A stretch of DNA of 64,000 nucleotides from Trifolium pratense (lineage: Eukaryota > Streptophyta > Magnoliopsida > Fabales > Fabaceae): the NCBI RefSeq assembly GCF_020283565.1, contig NC_060059.1, positions 26,857,838-26,921,837 on the forward strand, read 5' to 3'. Below the pieces are notes generated by a model. The model saw only the letters and a program-made list of their open reading frames with translations. It had not been told where the DNA came from and did not search any database. Shown piece by piece: positions 12,572 to 25,090 of the stretch (the stretch's first letter is position 1; every line of letters starts with the position of its first letter). The position numbers and the translations under genes are program-made.

Positions 12572-15500
12572 AGTTGTCTTCGGACTGTGAGGTTATGTGT
12601 CAATCAGAGCCGGTCTGTGCAGTCAGATCGAGTGAGCGTGTGTGCCAGTTGTGTCTGTCTTTCCTTGTTGTGTGTACTTGATGCGATTGATACTTATCAT
12701 TGTTATAAGTTATCAAGTCAAGTAGTGGTTGTGTATTTCTGTGCTTAAAGTTTTAGAAATTTGTGTGGTTTGAATTTTTGGTTTGTAGATGCTTATTGCT
12801 AATTGTTGATGATCCAGCATGATGTAAAACTGCATGTGATGAAGATTTTGTTGAAAACATAAGATTATTTTCTTTTGAGTAAGTGAAAATGAATTTTTCA
12901 CTAGAGTAAGAAAGGAGTAGGATGTAAGTAGATCCTAATGTGTGTTGTTATATGTTTGTTTATAACATGTGCTAGATGATTACTAGGCATTTGGATTGCT
13001 ATGCGTTTTATGAGTAAAAACATGAAGATCTCATAATTCTATGTCGTGATTGTTGATGCATGATTCTAATTGTGCTTTCAAGTTTATAATGATGTTATAT
13101 GCTTGAAGTTTTGGATTTTGTGGATTAGTGAGTCGAGAAAACGAGAGTTTAGTGAGCGTGAGTTCAAAACCGTAGCAGAGCACCCAGATTTTTGGATGTG
13201 CTCGCTAGGCGAAGAATGAACCTCGCTGAGTCTCGCTAAGTCTTGCTAAGTCCTGTGAATGTTTTGACTTGTCTCGCCGGGAGCTCGCTAGCGTTTGCTA
13301 AGCGAGGGAGCTAGACAAGAATTTTATTTTTGTTGATGTCTTGTCCTAAGTTGATTAGATGTGAAATTCTTGTCTTCTTGTGTTTGCTAGGACTAGAATG
13401 AATGTGAATATGAATTATTGCTATGCAGTGTTCATTTTTCTTGTGTTGTTTTGATTTCCTAACTTTGAGAAGTATAGGTTACTTGAATGCTTGCATGAAT
13501 TTGTGTTAGTGTTTAGGTATCGTGGGTTAGGTTTTGTCCCTTGTATGCGACATGCGTGTAAACGATGTCGATACTAGTTTCTTCTTAGGAAGAGTATGTT
13601 TAGAGACGATAGAACCGTTAGGTGTGAGCACCGGATGTTCTAGTGGAAGTATAAAGGTGGGTTTGAGATAAGTGGGGGAGAAGATTTTGTCTCTCCAAGA
13701 TGTTTCGAACGCGAGAAGTAAGGACGAATAGAGATGTTCTTGAAGTGGATTGTTTAAGATTGAGTAGCATTGTTCGAAGTGGAGTTCTTATTTGGAGAAT
13801 ACTTTGGAGGAAGTATCAGATGATCATTTCGGAGTGAGTCGGAATGAAGTTGTTTAGCCGTAGGGAGAATGTGGCCATTGGGGAACGATGGAGCAGATTG
13901 AATGTTAAGTGAAAACCGTTGCTGGGAAACGGAGAAGACGTGTACGTCGAGGGTAAGAAAACCTAGTGATGATCATACGACGAGTATGCGAATGGTGGGA
14001 ATACCTATAGAGTTGTATCGGTGTGAGCTAAACTTGTTAATTATTAGCAAGTGAACCTTTAAGGAAAGTAAACATCTTGAATAGTTCGAAGAGACTAGTC
14101 AAGATTGGAATAAAGATTTTGTGTGGATGGACTTTAGGATGTTATGACTTTAAGATAGTCACGAGATGCGAATAAGAACTGATCGAATGGAGAAAAGTAT
14201 GTTTGTCACAGTGAAGAACGATAAGGAACGTGACTAGTTGGATTGTGTGCGACAAATAAGGACGTTGTTGGAATCAACAAGATATGAACTGTGGTTGTTT
14301 GGAAATCAACTTCTGGATAGTCACCAAGATTGAATATGGAACTACTAGGTGATCGAGAAGAGCCTAGGAAGGATTTATAGCGGTTGAGTGTGTTAGAATC
14401 GAGTAGTCATTTCTTGGAAAGATTTGAGAAGCTTAGAATATGGATGTTAAATTTAGAGAACCATTAGTGTTGTATAACCAAGGAAAAGAAGTGAGTTCTC
14501 ATAGTAGATGAGAATGGAATTAAGAGATACCATAGTAGAGAATGGTATGAGTAGTAGAGTTATTTCAAGATGGAAGTGGGGTGACAATTTGATGGATTTT
14601 GTAAGAGCTTGTCGAGAAAGAAATAATTTCATTTGGATAATGATCGGACGATTAGTGTCGGAGCTGGATGAAACCTTAGGAGGTTGAGATGGAACTGAGG
14701 GCGAAGTATCATTTTTGGATGTTTGGAAATAAGAAAGTTAGCCTTTGGAAACGTGTCAAGCACGAGTATTAGAGAGACGTAAGAAAGTGACTTATGTCAA
14801 GTAAGAATCTGCGGAAAGGACTATCTCACACATAAGTGATTGTTGTGTTTGGAAAATGTGTGTTGAGAATTTGGAAGTGATGCTTGAAGTAAGTATCAGA
14901 GATGTTTTGTAGCAATTGGAAAATTATTTATGGAATGGAAAAAAGTCGGTGGAGGCTAAGTGATGTTGGGAACATCGTATATGTTGGAGTAGTATAGTAA
15001 TACCATGTGGGAAGGAAATAAATAATTATGGATATTTTCATCGTAAACGGTGGGATGATAGTGAGTCGACGAGTGACTTAAGGTAATATTTTGGATAAGA
15101 ATATTTCGACGGGAAATGATATCGGGAAGGTCGTGTTAAGGAAGTCAGAAATTGGAAAGGGATTATTTGGAAAATAAAACAGTTATGATGGGGTTCGACG
15201 CAACGATTTGGGAGTTGCGAAGGAAAAGAATTTGACGGTTGGAGATAATATATTTTTGGAATGTGATAAGAACTTTGAGAAGTTGGACAACAGATGAGTG
15301 TAGAAGTTGTGCTACCGAATGGATGGTTGGAATGAGATTCGGCACAGTGAAACGATTTAAGAAAATGTTGAGAACTTATGGAATTTGAAAAGTTGTGAAG
15401 TATGCAACGGAAGGGTCTTTCGGAGTATTTTGGGTTAAGTGGTTTTGTTTTGGAGTGGTGCTGCGAGTACCATAAGATGTTAAGTTGAAATTTTAAGTAG

Positions 15501-15939
15501 TTTGATAAGAATGATTTATACCGTTGTCACGATTGTTGACTATCTATCGACAAATCGAGGGATTAGCTATCCTTGATCTATTGTTGGTAGTAAACTTCAT
15601 TGTGTAGATTGGAATAAACTGATTTTGTCAGACTTGGTTTGTTTGGAATTTGAATGATTGTTGGTGTGAATCCGGAAGAAGTGTTATTTTGACCGGAGAT
15701 GGTATAAAGGAATACCGAGGGAAGTAAAATGATTCGGAAAAGTGACGTATAGGATTGTTTTGCCGCCATCATGGGTGGAATTGCATGAAGTGTTTTGGTA
15801 TGTTTTGGTTAAGGTAGTATGAGGAAACCCATTGGTTAGAATGTAAGTTGGAATTAGAAAGTCGGATGAGAGAGTTCATCCGAGGTTGTTCTTAGTCGAG
15901 CCATTTTCGAGGGCGAAAATATTTTAAGTGGGGGAGAAT
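12572..15939 (+). pseudogene. Internal domain of element C: degenerate, non-coding, with gag-pol remnants at its 3' end
   Basis: Stops occur in all frames, with nothing over about 65 codons. The first ~1 kb (to ~13540) resembles LTR or leader sequence and includes a cluster of CTCGCT/AGCGAG half-palindromes at 13197-13307. The remainder is purine-rich on the plus strand, like gag-pol. I can recognise homology to element A only near the end: around 15745-15800 (integrase C-terminus, TATAGGATTG..TTGCCGCCATCAT) and 15855-15939 (chromodomain tail and polypurine tract). The rest is too diverged to align by eye. Confidence 0.75.
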
Positions 15940-18275
15940 TGTAACGACCCAAAATTTAGTATTCGTTATTTAATTATTTTATTACGCGAGGGCGTGATTT
16001 ATAATTAAATTATTAAGTGGCGAATAATCATTTAGCGAGAACGTAAGTTAATGAGCGAGAAGTTATGTTGATTGGGCCTTGGGGCGTGTAAGTGGTTATT
16101 GGGCTTAGCCAATTGGGCTTTGATCCATGAGAATAGAGAGAACTATAAGTAGCAAGTCCTCCATGAATAGTCTCATAATTCATGTTTCATGAGAAAGGAA
16201 GATTGAGAGCTTAGCTAGGGCAAGGAGCTCATGAGGGAGAGGGAGAGCTCGTGGGAGAGAAAGAGAAGAGCAAGCTTGAGGAATCGTCGAGCTAAGGTAC
16301 GAGAGTTAGATTACATATTCGTGAGTGATTCGAAAGAGGGGAGGATGTCGATTCCTCCATTCCCAAACTCTTTCCACTCTATTTTCTTGTGGGTTTTGTG
16401 GGTGATTTTCTTAATGGAAAATGGATTCTTTTGATCCTAACATGTGTAGTGAACTCATGGTAGATGAGGTAAACAACTTTGGGGAGTTGAAAATGGGAAT
16501 ATGTAGATGTTTGATCAATGATTTGAATGGTTATGCAACTTTGCTTATTTTGCAAGAAATTGGCATGATTTTGATTGTTTGAGGTATTTGGATGTTTAGA
16601 AAGGATGATTAATGTTCCTTGATACCATATATGCTTGAATTAGCTGTTTATATGAATTTATAACATGTCTAGATGAATTTTTGAGTGGATTTCATGTTAA
16701 ACCGCCTTAGAAACTCAAGAACAGATTTTCTTTCTGGTGTAGTTCGCTTAGCGAACAGTAGTTCGCTACAGCGAATAAGCTCGCTACCAGTTCGCTACCT
16801 GTTCGCCATGTACCTGTAATCCTCTGATGTAGTTCGCTACAGCGAATTGAGATTCGCTTAGCGAATGAGTTCGCTACCTGTTCGCTTTGGATTCGCTCAG
16901 CGAACAGTACTGAACCTGCAACTTTTGTTAATGTTTGTAAGTGTGATTTGGCACTTGTAATATGGTTTAAGGGTATCCTTACATGATTGTTGATACATGT
17001 TGATACTGTTAATGCTTATTGTTAATCGTTATATGATTGATAAACGTGTATGCAATAAGTTGTGGCTTAAAATGAGCAATGTGAAGATTTGGCATTAATT
17101 TGTAATGTTAAGTGAATGTGTTTGAATTGTGTTTCCGCATTCATAATGAGTAGCTTCGAGCTAGAAATATCATATTGATGATATGTGCAAACATACATGC
17201 ATTCATGTATATATATGTTGAAATTGGAAACTTGGGTTCCAATAGATTTAAATGGATTTTTGAGTCCATAAGGAAGCCGAGGATCGGATTAGATGAATCC
17301 ATAAGATCTAGAGCTGCTATCCAGCAGGATATAAAACTGTTTAACTTATCCATGAGGGATATGAAGGTTTGGTAAGTTCCGAACAATCCGGCAAGATGTA
17401 AAACTGTTTAACTTATCCATAAGGGGTAAAAGGCAATTGGTACCACATGCATTAGTCGTGTCTAGGGATGACATGACATTGGATAATTGGCATTAGATGC
17501 ATTAGGGTAAATGCACATGTATTTGATAATTGTTATGTGACATTATCTGATTGGATTGTAATGTGTTTTCCGTATGTGTTAAGCTTTGGTAGTTACTAAT
17601 TGTTTAATACTGTGATTGTTGCCATGTCTTGGTATGTGAGCAGAGTCCGTCATGACTATAAAATGAACAAGTGTAGAGTCCGTCATGACTATAAAATGAA
17701 CACTTTGGTAGTGTCCGAGAAGACGTGAAACTATATGATTGGTGTGTTCGTAAATGAATGATTAATTGGTAGTCGTATTTGACGATGTACGTGCGTGAGT
17801 TAGAAATGCATGATAGCGTGTGAAGTGTGTAGTATACTACTTACACTTATATTTATGTTTATGTTTTCTAACTCTCTGCTATGTGTAATTGCTGGACCTT
17901 TGGGGGTCCAGGTTGACAGGTTATGTGTTAGCCTCGTCCGAGTGCAATGGTGAAGCTCTGCTCTGATTGAGATACGGGAAAAAGGGGTTTTTATATGTAT
18001 ATGCATGTAGTCCTCTTAGTATACTCTGTTGGTCTTAAGCTTTCATTTGAAAAGTATCCGTTTTGTATAACTAATAACGCATCGTTCGATGCGAGGTTTT
18101 GTTTTTAGTTCATTCGAATATTTTACTAGATAAATGTATTAGTATTATCTTTGAATGAAGTTTGTGATATTCAAACCAGCGCTTTGTAAATCAGATTTTC
18201 AATTTTTCCGCTGCGTATTTTCGAAAAAGATTTTATAAAGTCAGAGTTAATTAAATAACGGGTTTGGGTGTTACA
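15940..18275 (+). repeat. 3' LTR of element C
   Basis: 2336 bp, starting TGTAACGACCCA and ending GTGTTACA, then the GGAAC duplication. It appears identical to the 5' copy except at the extreme right end. Palindrome cluster at 16742-16905; 33-bp repeats at about 17651-17701. Confidence 0.94.
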
Positions 18276-18280
18276 GGAAC

Positions 18281-20116
18281 TATCCAACGCATGATTTGGA
18301 GCTAGCCGCAGTGGTGTTTTCTTTGAAAGTGTGGAGACACTACTTGTATGGATCGAGGTTTGAAGTGTTTAGTGATCACAAGAGTCTGAGATACTTATTC
18401 GACCAGAAGGAGTTGAATATGAGGCAACGAAGGTGGCTCGAATTCTTAAAGGACTACGATTTTGAATTGAGTTATCACCCCGGAAAAGCCAATGTGGTGG
18501 CCGATGCATTAAGTAGGAAAACTTTGCATATGTCATCATTGATGGTAAGAGAGTTAGAGTTGATTGAAGAATTCCGAGACTTGAGTCTTGTGTGCGAGGT
18601 TACTTCTTCAAGTGTGAAGCTTGGAATGTTAAAGTTGACGAATCCTTTTCTTGAAGATATTAAAGAACGTCAGAAATCGGATAAGAAATTGATGGAGAAG
18701 ATGGTACTCATCAATGAAGGCAAGGAGACCAATATCAAGATTGACGAAAGTGGAGTCATGAGATTTCACGGAAGAGTTTGTGTACCGGATGTACCCGAGT
18801 TAAAGAGAATGATCATGGAAGAAGGTCACAGGAGTGGTTTGAGTATTCATCTTGGAGTAACCAAGATGTATCAGGATTTGAGGAAGTTGTTTTGGTGGCC
18901 GGGAATGAAGAGGCAAATTTCTGAATTTGTTTATTCATGCTTAACTTGTCAGAAATCGAAGATTGAACATCAGAAGCCGTTTGGTTTGTTACAACCAATG
19001 TTTATACCCGAATGGAAATGGGATAGCATTGCAATGGATTTTGTGGGAGGTTTACCGAAGACCAAGAAAGGTCATGAGGTGATTTGGGTAGTGGTAGATC
19101 GTCTAACGAAGTGTGCTCACTTCATTGCTATCAGGAAAGGTACTTTGGTGCCTAGGTTGACCGAGATTTATGTGGAGCAGATCGTGAAGCTACATGGTAT
19201 TCCAACGAGTATTATTTCGGATAGAGATCCGAGATTTACTTCTAGATTTTGGGAAAGCTTGCAAGAAGCTTTAGGAACGAAGTTGAGGTTGAGTTCAGCT
19301 TATCATCCTCAGACAGATGGTCAGTCGGAGAGAACGATACAATCCTTAGAGGATTTGTTGAGGGCTTGTGTTTTGGAGCAAAACGTGAATTGGGATTCTT
19401 GTTTGCCGTTGGTAGTGTTTACATACAACAACAGTTACCATTCTAGTATCGGAATGGCACCGTTTGAGGCTTTGTATGGGAGAAGGTGTAGGACACCTCT
19501 GTGTTGGTATGAAACTGGAGAAGGTGCAATTCTTGGACCAGAGATTGTACAAGAAACAACAGAGAAGATTCGGATGATTCGTGAGAAGATGAAAGTGTCT
19601 CAGAGTCGACAGAAGAGTTATCATGATAAGAGGAGGAAGGACATTGAATTCCAAGAAGGGGATCATGTATTCCTACGAGTTAAATCGACTACTGGAGTAG
19701 GACGTGCGTTGAAGTCAAGGAAGTTGACATCGAGGTTTATTGGGCCGTTTGAGATTTTGAAGCGAGTTGGGAAAGTTGCGTATAGGATTGCATTACCGCC
19801 ATCATTGGCGAATTTGCACGATGTTTTCCATGTATCACAGTTGCGCAAGTATGTGTCTGATCCGACACACGTGATTGAATCGGACGATGTTCAAGTGAGG
19901 GATGACTTGACCATCGAGATTGTGCCTTTGAGAATCGAAGGGAGAGAAGTGAAGAGGTTGAGAAACAAAGAGATTGCATCCGTGAAAGTCGTGTGGGGAG
20001 GACCGGCTGGTGAGAATGCGACGTGGGAGTTGGAAAGCAAGATGAGAGATTCTTATCCCGATCTATTTCTAGGTAATTTCGAGGGCGAAATTCTTTTAAG
20101 GGGGGTAGGATTGTAA
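18281..20116 (+). CDS. Gag-Pol of element B, second part (RNase H end, integrase, chromodomain)
   Basis: This continues element B's frame after element C: 611 codons and a stop. It shows the end of RNase H ([21 protein letters not shown]), the integrase zinc-binding region ([16 protein letters not shown]) and the rve core ([27 protein letters not shown]). It ends with the chromodomain-like [20 protein letters not shown]. The end retains the usual chromodomain tail that element A has replaced. The stop codon overlaps the first bases of the 3' LTR, which starts at 20112. On its own this part lacks a start codon; the gene is dead unless C is removed, which LTR elements do not do precisely. Confidence 0.92.
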   Translation, partial: YPTHDLELAAVVFSLKVWRHYLYGSRFEVFSDHKSLRYLFDQKELNMRQRRWLEFLKDYDFELSYHPGKANVVADALSRKTLHMSSLMVRELELIEEFRDLSLVCEVTSSSVKLGMLKLTNPFLEDIKERQKSDKKLMEKMVLINEGKETNIKIDESGVMRFHGRVCVPDVPELKRMIMEEGHRSGLSIHLGVTKMYQDLRKLFWWPGMKRQISEFVYSCLTCQKSKIEHQKPFGLLQPMFIPEWKWDSIAMDFVGGLPKTKKGHEVIWVVVDRLTKCAHFIAIRKGTLVPRLTEIYVEQIVKLHGIPTSIISDRDPRFTSRFWESLQEALGTKLRLSSAYHPQTDGQSERTIQSLEDLLRACVLEQNVNWDSCLPLVVFTYNNSYHSSIGMAPFEALYGRRCRTPLCWYETGEGAILGPEIVQETTEKIRMIREKMKVSQSRQKSYHDKRRKDIEFQEGDHVFLRVKSTTGVGRALKSRKLTSRFIGPFEILKRVGKVAYRIALPPSLANLHDVFHVSQLRKYVSDPTHVIESDDVQVRDDLTIEIVPLRIEGREVKRLRNKEIASVKVVWGGPAGENATWELESKMRDSYPDLFLGNFEGEILLRGVGL

Positions 20117-22406
20117 CGACCCGTTTTTCGTATTCGTATATTTTATTAAATGTATTTTATTTATTAATTGGCTTTTATTATTTTAGTGAGCGACGAATAA
20201 TTATTTAGCCGATCGTAAGTTATTAGGCGCGAGAACCTTGTTTTGGGCTTAAATGGGCGTGAGAGGCAATGGGCCTAAGCCATTTGGGCTTGGTTCATGA
20301 CACATGAGAAGTAGTATAAGTAGCAAGTCCAACTTATGAATAGTATCATAAATTCATTTCTTGAGTTTGAGTGAGTGGAAGCAAGATAGAGCAAGAGCTA
20401 GGGTTTTGGCTAAGAGAAGGCTTGAATCATCACCAAACTTAAGGTAAGAGATTAGAATTCATGATTCTTGAGTGACAAGGAGGGGGGAGATTGTCTATGT
20501 CTCCGTTCCCGAACTCTCCCACTCAATTTCTTTTAGATTTTTGATAAGTTTTTGTATGTGAGTATGATGTTCTTCATCATCACTTTGTATGTGTTAATTA
20601 CTAGCTTGATTCCATGATGAATATGTATGTGTTTGGATCATTTTTGGAAAGTTTATGAAAGTTGCTTAAAACCCAAGAAATTGGCTTGATTTTGATTATT
20701 TGAGGTATTTAGATGTTTGGAAGGGATGATTAATGTTCCTTGATACCATATATGTTTGGAATGGCTGTTTATATGAATTTATAACATGTTTGGATGAATT
20801 TTGAGTTGATTTGATGTTAAACCGCCTTAGATAACTCAAGAACAGATTTTCTTTCTGGTGTAGTTCGCTTAGCGAAGAGTAGCTCGCTACAGCGAATAAG
20901 CTCGCTACAAGCTCGCTACCTGTTCGCCATGTACCTGTAATCCTCTGATGTAGTTCGCTATAGCGAATAGAGCTTCGCTTAGCGAATAAGTTCGCTACCT
21001 GTTCGCTACGGATTCGCTTAGCGAATAGTACTGAACCTGCAACTTTTGTTATTGTTTATAAGTGTGATTAGGCACTTGTATCATGGTTTAAGAGTATCCT
21101 TACATGATTGTTGATACATGTTGATACTATTAATGCTTATTGTTAATCGTTATATGAATGATAAACGTGTATGCAATAAGTTGTAGCTTAATGTGAGCAA
21201 TGTATATGTTTTAGCATTAATTTGCAATGATAAGAGAATGATGTATGTTTTATGACATAAGTGTAAGTGAAACCTTGTGTGTATAAAAATGAGCATGCAG
21301 ATAATTACCATGTGAATAATTATGAATTGAGTGATAGGATATTGTGTTATCCTAATGTGTTAGATGTTGGAATTGTGTTTCCGCATCAGTGAATGATTAG
21401 CTTCGAGCTAGATAGCGTCATGTATTTGATGTGTTTAAAAGTAATCATGCATTCATGATTGTATGTGAACATTGGAAACTTGGGTTCCAATAACGAAAAT
21501 GGATTATGTGTCCATAATGAAGCCGAGGATCGGATTAGATGAATCCATGAGTCCAGAGCTGCTATCCAACAGGATATAAAACTGTTTTGGCTTATCCAAG
21601 GGAGATAAGATGGTTCGGTAAGTTCCGACATATCCAGCATGATATAAAACTGTTCTTGGTCCACCGTTGGTGAGACATCTTGGTACCACATGCATTTAGT
21701 TATGTCTAGGGATGGCATGACAGTGAATTAATTGGCATTAGATACCTTAGGGTAAATGCGCATATATTTGATAAATGGTAAGTGACATTATTTGGTTGAA
21801 TGGTGTTGAACCTTATTAATTGATAATTGTTTAGTGCGATGTTTGACGTGAGTTAGAATATGTATGAGGTAGTTCGAAAGTGTAAGGTCTTTCTTATGCT
21901 CGTATGATATGCGATTATGTTTTCTAACTCTCTGCTTTGTGTTATTTGCTGGACCTTTGGGGGTTCAGATATTCAGGCTGAGGATTGTGCCGACGTTTAG
22001 ACTGCGGTATTAGCTGGGTGTTGAAGATACCTTTTGGTGAGGAGACTTAGCATAGATTACTCCTCTTAGTACTAGCTTTGACTAGAGTTTGTAAATAGTG
22101 AATGCTCTGGTAATGTAACATCGAGTCGGGGTTAAACTAGGATTTCATCGTATATCGGTGTTACCTTTTGATATGCTAGTTCTTGTATAAGTGACATCCT
22201 TAGGGATGAATATGGCTTATGTATATATATATGTATATATATGCATGCTTGGTTTGTTTGGAATCCGCTGTTGCTTTTCATGTTAAATTTCATGATGCTC
22301 TGTGTGTATGCTTGTGTTTTAATTACCGCGTGGCACTCTGCCTTTACGCTTGTTAAAAAGTTTTTAAAATTACGTTTTTAAGGGTAGTATGGGTTAGGGT
22401 GTTACA
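20112..22406 (+). repeat. 3' LTR of element B
   Basis: 2295 bp, the same length as the 5' copy and essentially identical. It ends GGGTGTTACA, followed by the CATTC duplication. Palindrome cluster at 20863-21027. Confidence 0.94.
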
Positions 22407-23071
22407 CATTCTTCTTCTTCTCTCTTCTTTGGCCGTGACATTTCTTCATCATTTCCCTTCCATCACCAATTTTTCATTCCTTAGCCAAATTCAATTATTA
22501 GAAGCTTGTTGGAACCATGAAGGTTCATAGATCATCATCCCTAAGCTAGGGCAAGCAAGAGAGCAAAGCAAGAGGGTGCTAGGGCTTGAGAAAGAGAGGA
22601 GCTCATGAGAGCTAGAACATGAGGAGCTTTAGGATTCATCAAATTTCTAAGGTAAGAGATTAGAATTCATGATTCTTGAGTGACAAGGAGGGGGGAGATT
22701 GTCTATGTCTCCGTTCCCGAACTCTCCCACTCAATTTCTTTTAGACTTTTGATAAGCTTTTATATGTGAGTGTGATGTTCTTCATCATCACTTTGTATGT
22801 GTTAATCACTAGCTTGATTTCATGATAAATATGTATGTGTTAGGATCATGTTGAAAAAGTTTATGAAAGTTACTTAAAACCCAAGAAATTGGCATGATTT
22901 TGATTATTTGAGGTGTTTGGATGTTTAGAAGGGATGATTAATGTTCCTTGATACCATATATGTTTGAAATGACTGTTTATATGAATTTATAACATGTTTG
23001 GATGAATTTTTGAGCTGAATCAATGTTAAACCGCCTTAGATAGCTCAAGAACAGATTTTCTTTCTGGTGTA

Positions 23072-23257
23072 GTTCGCTACAGCGAACTGAGCTTCGCTTA
23101 GCGAATAAGTTCGCTACCTGTTCGCTACAGCGAACGTGCTCGCTACGGATTCGCTATCTGTTCGCCATGTACCTGTAACCCTTTGATGTAGTTCGCTACC
23201 TGTTCGCTACAGCGAACATGTTCGCTACGGGTTCGCTACGGATTCGCTTAGCGAACA
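23072..23257. repeat. Cluster of TTCGCT/AGCGAA short palindromes in A's 3' LTR
   Basis: About a dozen half-sites of TTCGCT or AGCGAA occur in 186 bp. Several are paired as palindromes such as TTCGCTACAGCGAA and TTCGCTTAGCGAA. Equivalent clusters lie at 6025-6189 and 20863-21027 (B) and at 11023-11186 and 16742-16905 (C). Confidence 0.85.
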
Positions 23258-23960
23258 GCACTGTGACAGCAACTTTTTGATAATTGTTTTAAGTGCAATT
23301 AGGCACTTGTAACATGGTTTAAGGGTATTCTTACATGATTGTTGATACATGTTGATACTATTAATGCTTATTGTTAATCATTATATGATTGATAAACGTG
23401 TATGCAATAAGTAGTAGCTTAAGTGAGCAATGTTATGTTTTGGCATTAATTTGTAATGTTAAGTGAATGTGTTAGGATTGTGTTCCCGCATTCATAAAAG
23501 AGTAGCTTCGAGCTAGAGAATATCATATGGTTGATATGTGTATGCATACATGCATTCATGATTGTATGTGAACATTGGAAACTTGGGTTCCAATAACGAA
23601 AATGGATTATGTGTCCATAATGAAGCCGAGGATCGGATTAGATGAATCCATGAGTCCAGAGCTGCTATCCAACAGGATATAAAACTGTGTTGGCTTATCC
23701 AAGGGAGATAAGATGGTTCGGTAAGTTCCGACATATCCAGCAAGATATAAAACTGTTATTGGTCCACCGTTGGTGAGACACCTTGGTACCACATGCATTT
23801 AGTCATGTCTAGGGATGGCATGACAGTGAATTAATTGGCATTAGATGCATTAGGGTAAATGTGCATATTAATTGATAAGTGATAAATGTCATATGATTGA
23901 CTAAGGTGTTGTCTGATGTTTATAATAGCTTTGTGCTAATTGTTGAACGTGTCTTGGTAC

Positions 23961-24092
23961 AAGTGTAGAGTCCGTCATGACTATAAAATGAACAAGTGTA
24001 GAGTCCGTCATGACTATAAAATGAACAAGTGTAGAGTCCGTCATGACTATAAAATGAACAAGTGTAGAGTCCGTCATGACTATAAAATGAAT
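23961..24092 (+). repeat. Four tandem copies of a 33-bp repeat in A's 3' LTR
   Basis: The units start AAGTGTAGAGTCCGTCATGA at 23961, 23994, 24027 and 24060 and are almost perfect. Element C's LTRs have two copies of the same unit, and B's have none that I see. Confidence 0.92.
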
Positions 24093-24456
24093 GATTAATT
24101 GGTAGTCGTATTTGTTGATGTATGTGTATGAGTTAGAATATGTATGATAGTTCGAAAGTGTAAGGCCTTTCTTATACTCGTATGATATGCGATTATGTTT
24201 TCTAACTCTCTGCTTTGTGTTAATTGCTGGACCTTTGGGGGTTCAGATATCCAGATTGACAGGTTATATGTTAGCTTGTCCGAGTAGCGTGGTGAAGCTC
24301 CGCTCTGATTGTGACACGGGGAGAAAAGGGGTTTTGTACATATATATATATATATAAATTCCTTTAGAAAATTACTCTGTAATTGCTTATGTTTTCATAT
24401 AAGAATTATTCTTGGTGAAAAGTATTGGTTTTGTATAACTTATAACGCATCGTGTT

Positions 24457-25069
24457 TGTTGGATATGCCTTGAAATCTCAGTTACAAGAAGTCAAAAAAA
24501 ATCTTTGTTGAATCTTTTTGCATCTTTGATGTTTTGAAGATTTTTTGGAAAAAAAAAATATATTTTCTTGGAAGATATTTGACTTGGATTTGTTTTATTT
24601 TAAAACAGATTTGTTACTAATTTTTGGCATATTATTTTTCTATAAATAGGGAGTGCTTTATTCATAGAAAAATTGAGAGAGAGAGGGAAAAGGTTTTCTC
24701 TTGGTACAACTCTAGGGTGGGAGAACTATCTTTGTGGTACCCCTTGGGAAACACTTATCAAATTGAGTCTCTTGGCCACGGGAAGAGATTCGGGTTTTTG
24801 GGTAGAATTAGGATTAATTCTTGTAACTCAATTGGAACTCTTTGTAAAGTTACTCGTTTGATATAGTGGAACGGAGGGGCTGCTCTCTCCCCCAGACTAG
24901 GTCATTATTGGACCGAACTGGGTAAACAAATATTGTGTTCTTTCTTCTCCTTTACCTTTTATCGGTTATCATTATTATTATTGCTTATTCCGCTTAATTA
25001 TTGGTTGCCGTTCTATTGCTCCACACATCAAGTTATTCATTGGTGTGATTTTAAGACGAATTCACAACA
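24457..25069 (+). repeat. 5' LTR of element D
   Basis: 613 bp, starting TGTTGGATATG and ending GAATTCACAACA. A clear TATA box (TATAAATA) is at 24641-24648, giving a probable transcription start about 30 bp downstream. Confidence 0.93.
24641..24648 (+). promoter_or_regulatory. TATA box in the element D 5' LTR
   Basis: TATAAATA followed by GGGAGTGC, repeated at the equivalent place in the 3' LTR. Confidence 0.7.
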
Positions 25070-25071
25070 AT

Positions 25072-25090
25072 TGGCGCCCACCGTGGGGCA
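25072..25090 (+). promoter_or_regulatory. Primer binding site of element D, not of the initiator-Met type
   Basis: TGGCGCCCACCGTGGGGCA starts 2 bp after the LTR. This does not match the initiator-tRNA-Met site used by the other copia and Tekay elements here. The identity of the priming tRNA is not established from sequence alone. Confidence 0.75.

Larger units (their letters stand above)
10221..18275 (+). mobile_element. Element C: non-autonomous Tekay-related LTR retrotransposon nested in B
   Basis: An 8.06-kb element with LTRs at 10221-12554 and 15940-18275, a PBS at 12560-12571, a polypurine tract just before 15940, and target duplication GGAAC (10216-10220 and 18276-18280). The LTRs appear identical except for the last bases of the 5' copy, which ends GTGTCA instead of GTGTTACA. 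The internal 3.4 kb has no open frame of useful length, so it was probably mobilised by proteins from related elements such as A or B. Confidence 0.93.
5274..22406 (+). mobile_element. Element B: Tekay-like Ty3-gypsy retrotransposon nested in A's 3' LTR
   Basis: This is a complete element with 2295-bp LTRs at 5274-7568 and 20112-22406, a PBS at 7573-7584 and a gag-pol frame split by element C. The flanks carry a 5-bp duplication CATTC (5269-5273 and 22407-22411). I saw only one substitution between the LTRs (T/C near 7336 versus 22174), so insertion is very recent. Without C the element is about 9.1 kb. Confidence 0.95.
22412..24456 (+). repeat. 3' LTR of element A, segment 2 of 3
   Basis: This resumes A's LTR after element B. 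It contains a palindrome cluster at 23072-23257 and four tandem copies of a 33-bp unit at 23961-24092. From 24112 on it matches the LTR piece at 1-474. It is interrupted at the GTGTT duplication (24452-24456) by element D. Confidence 0.92.
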
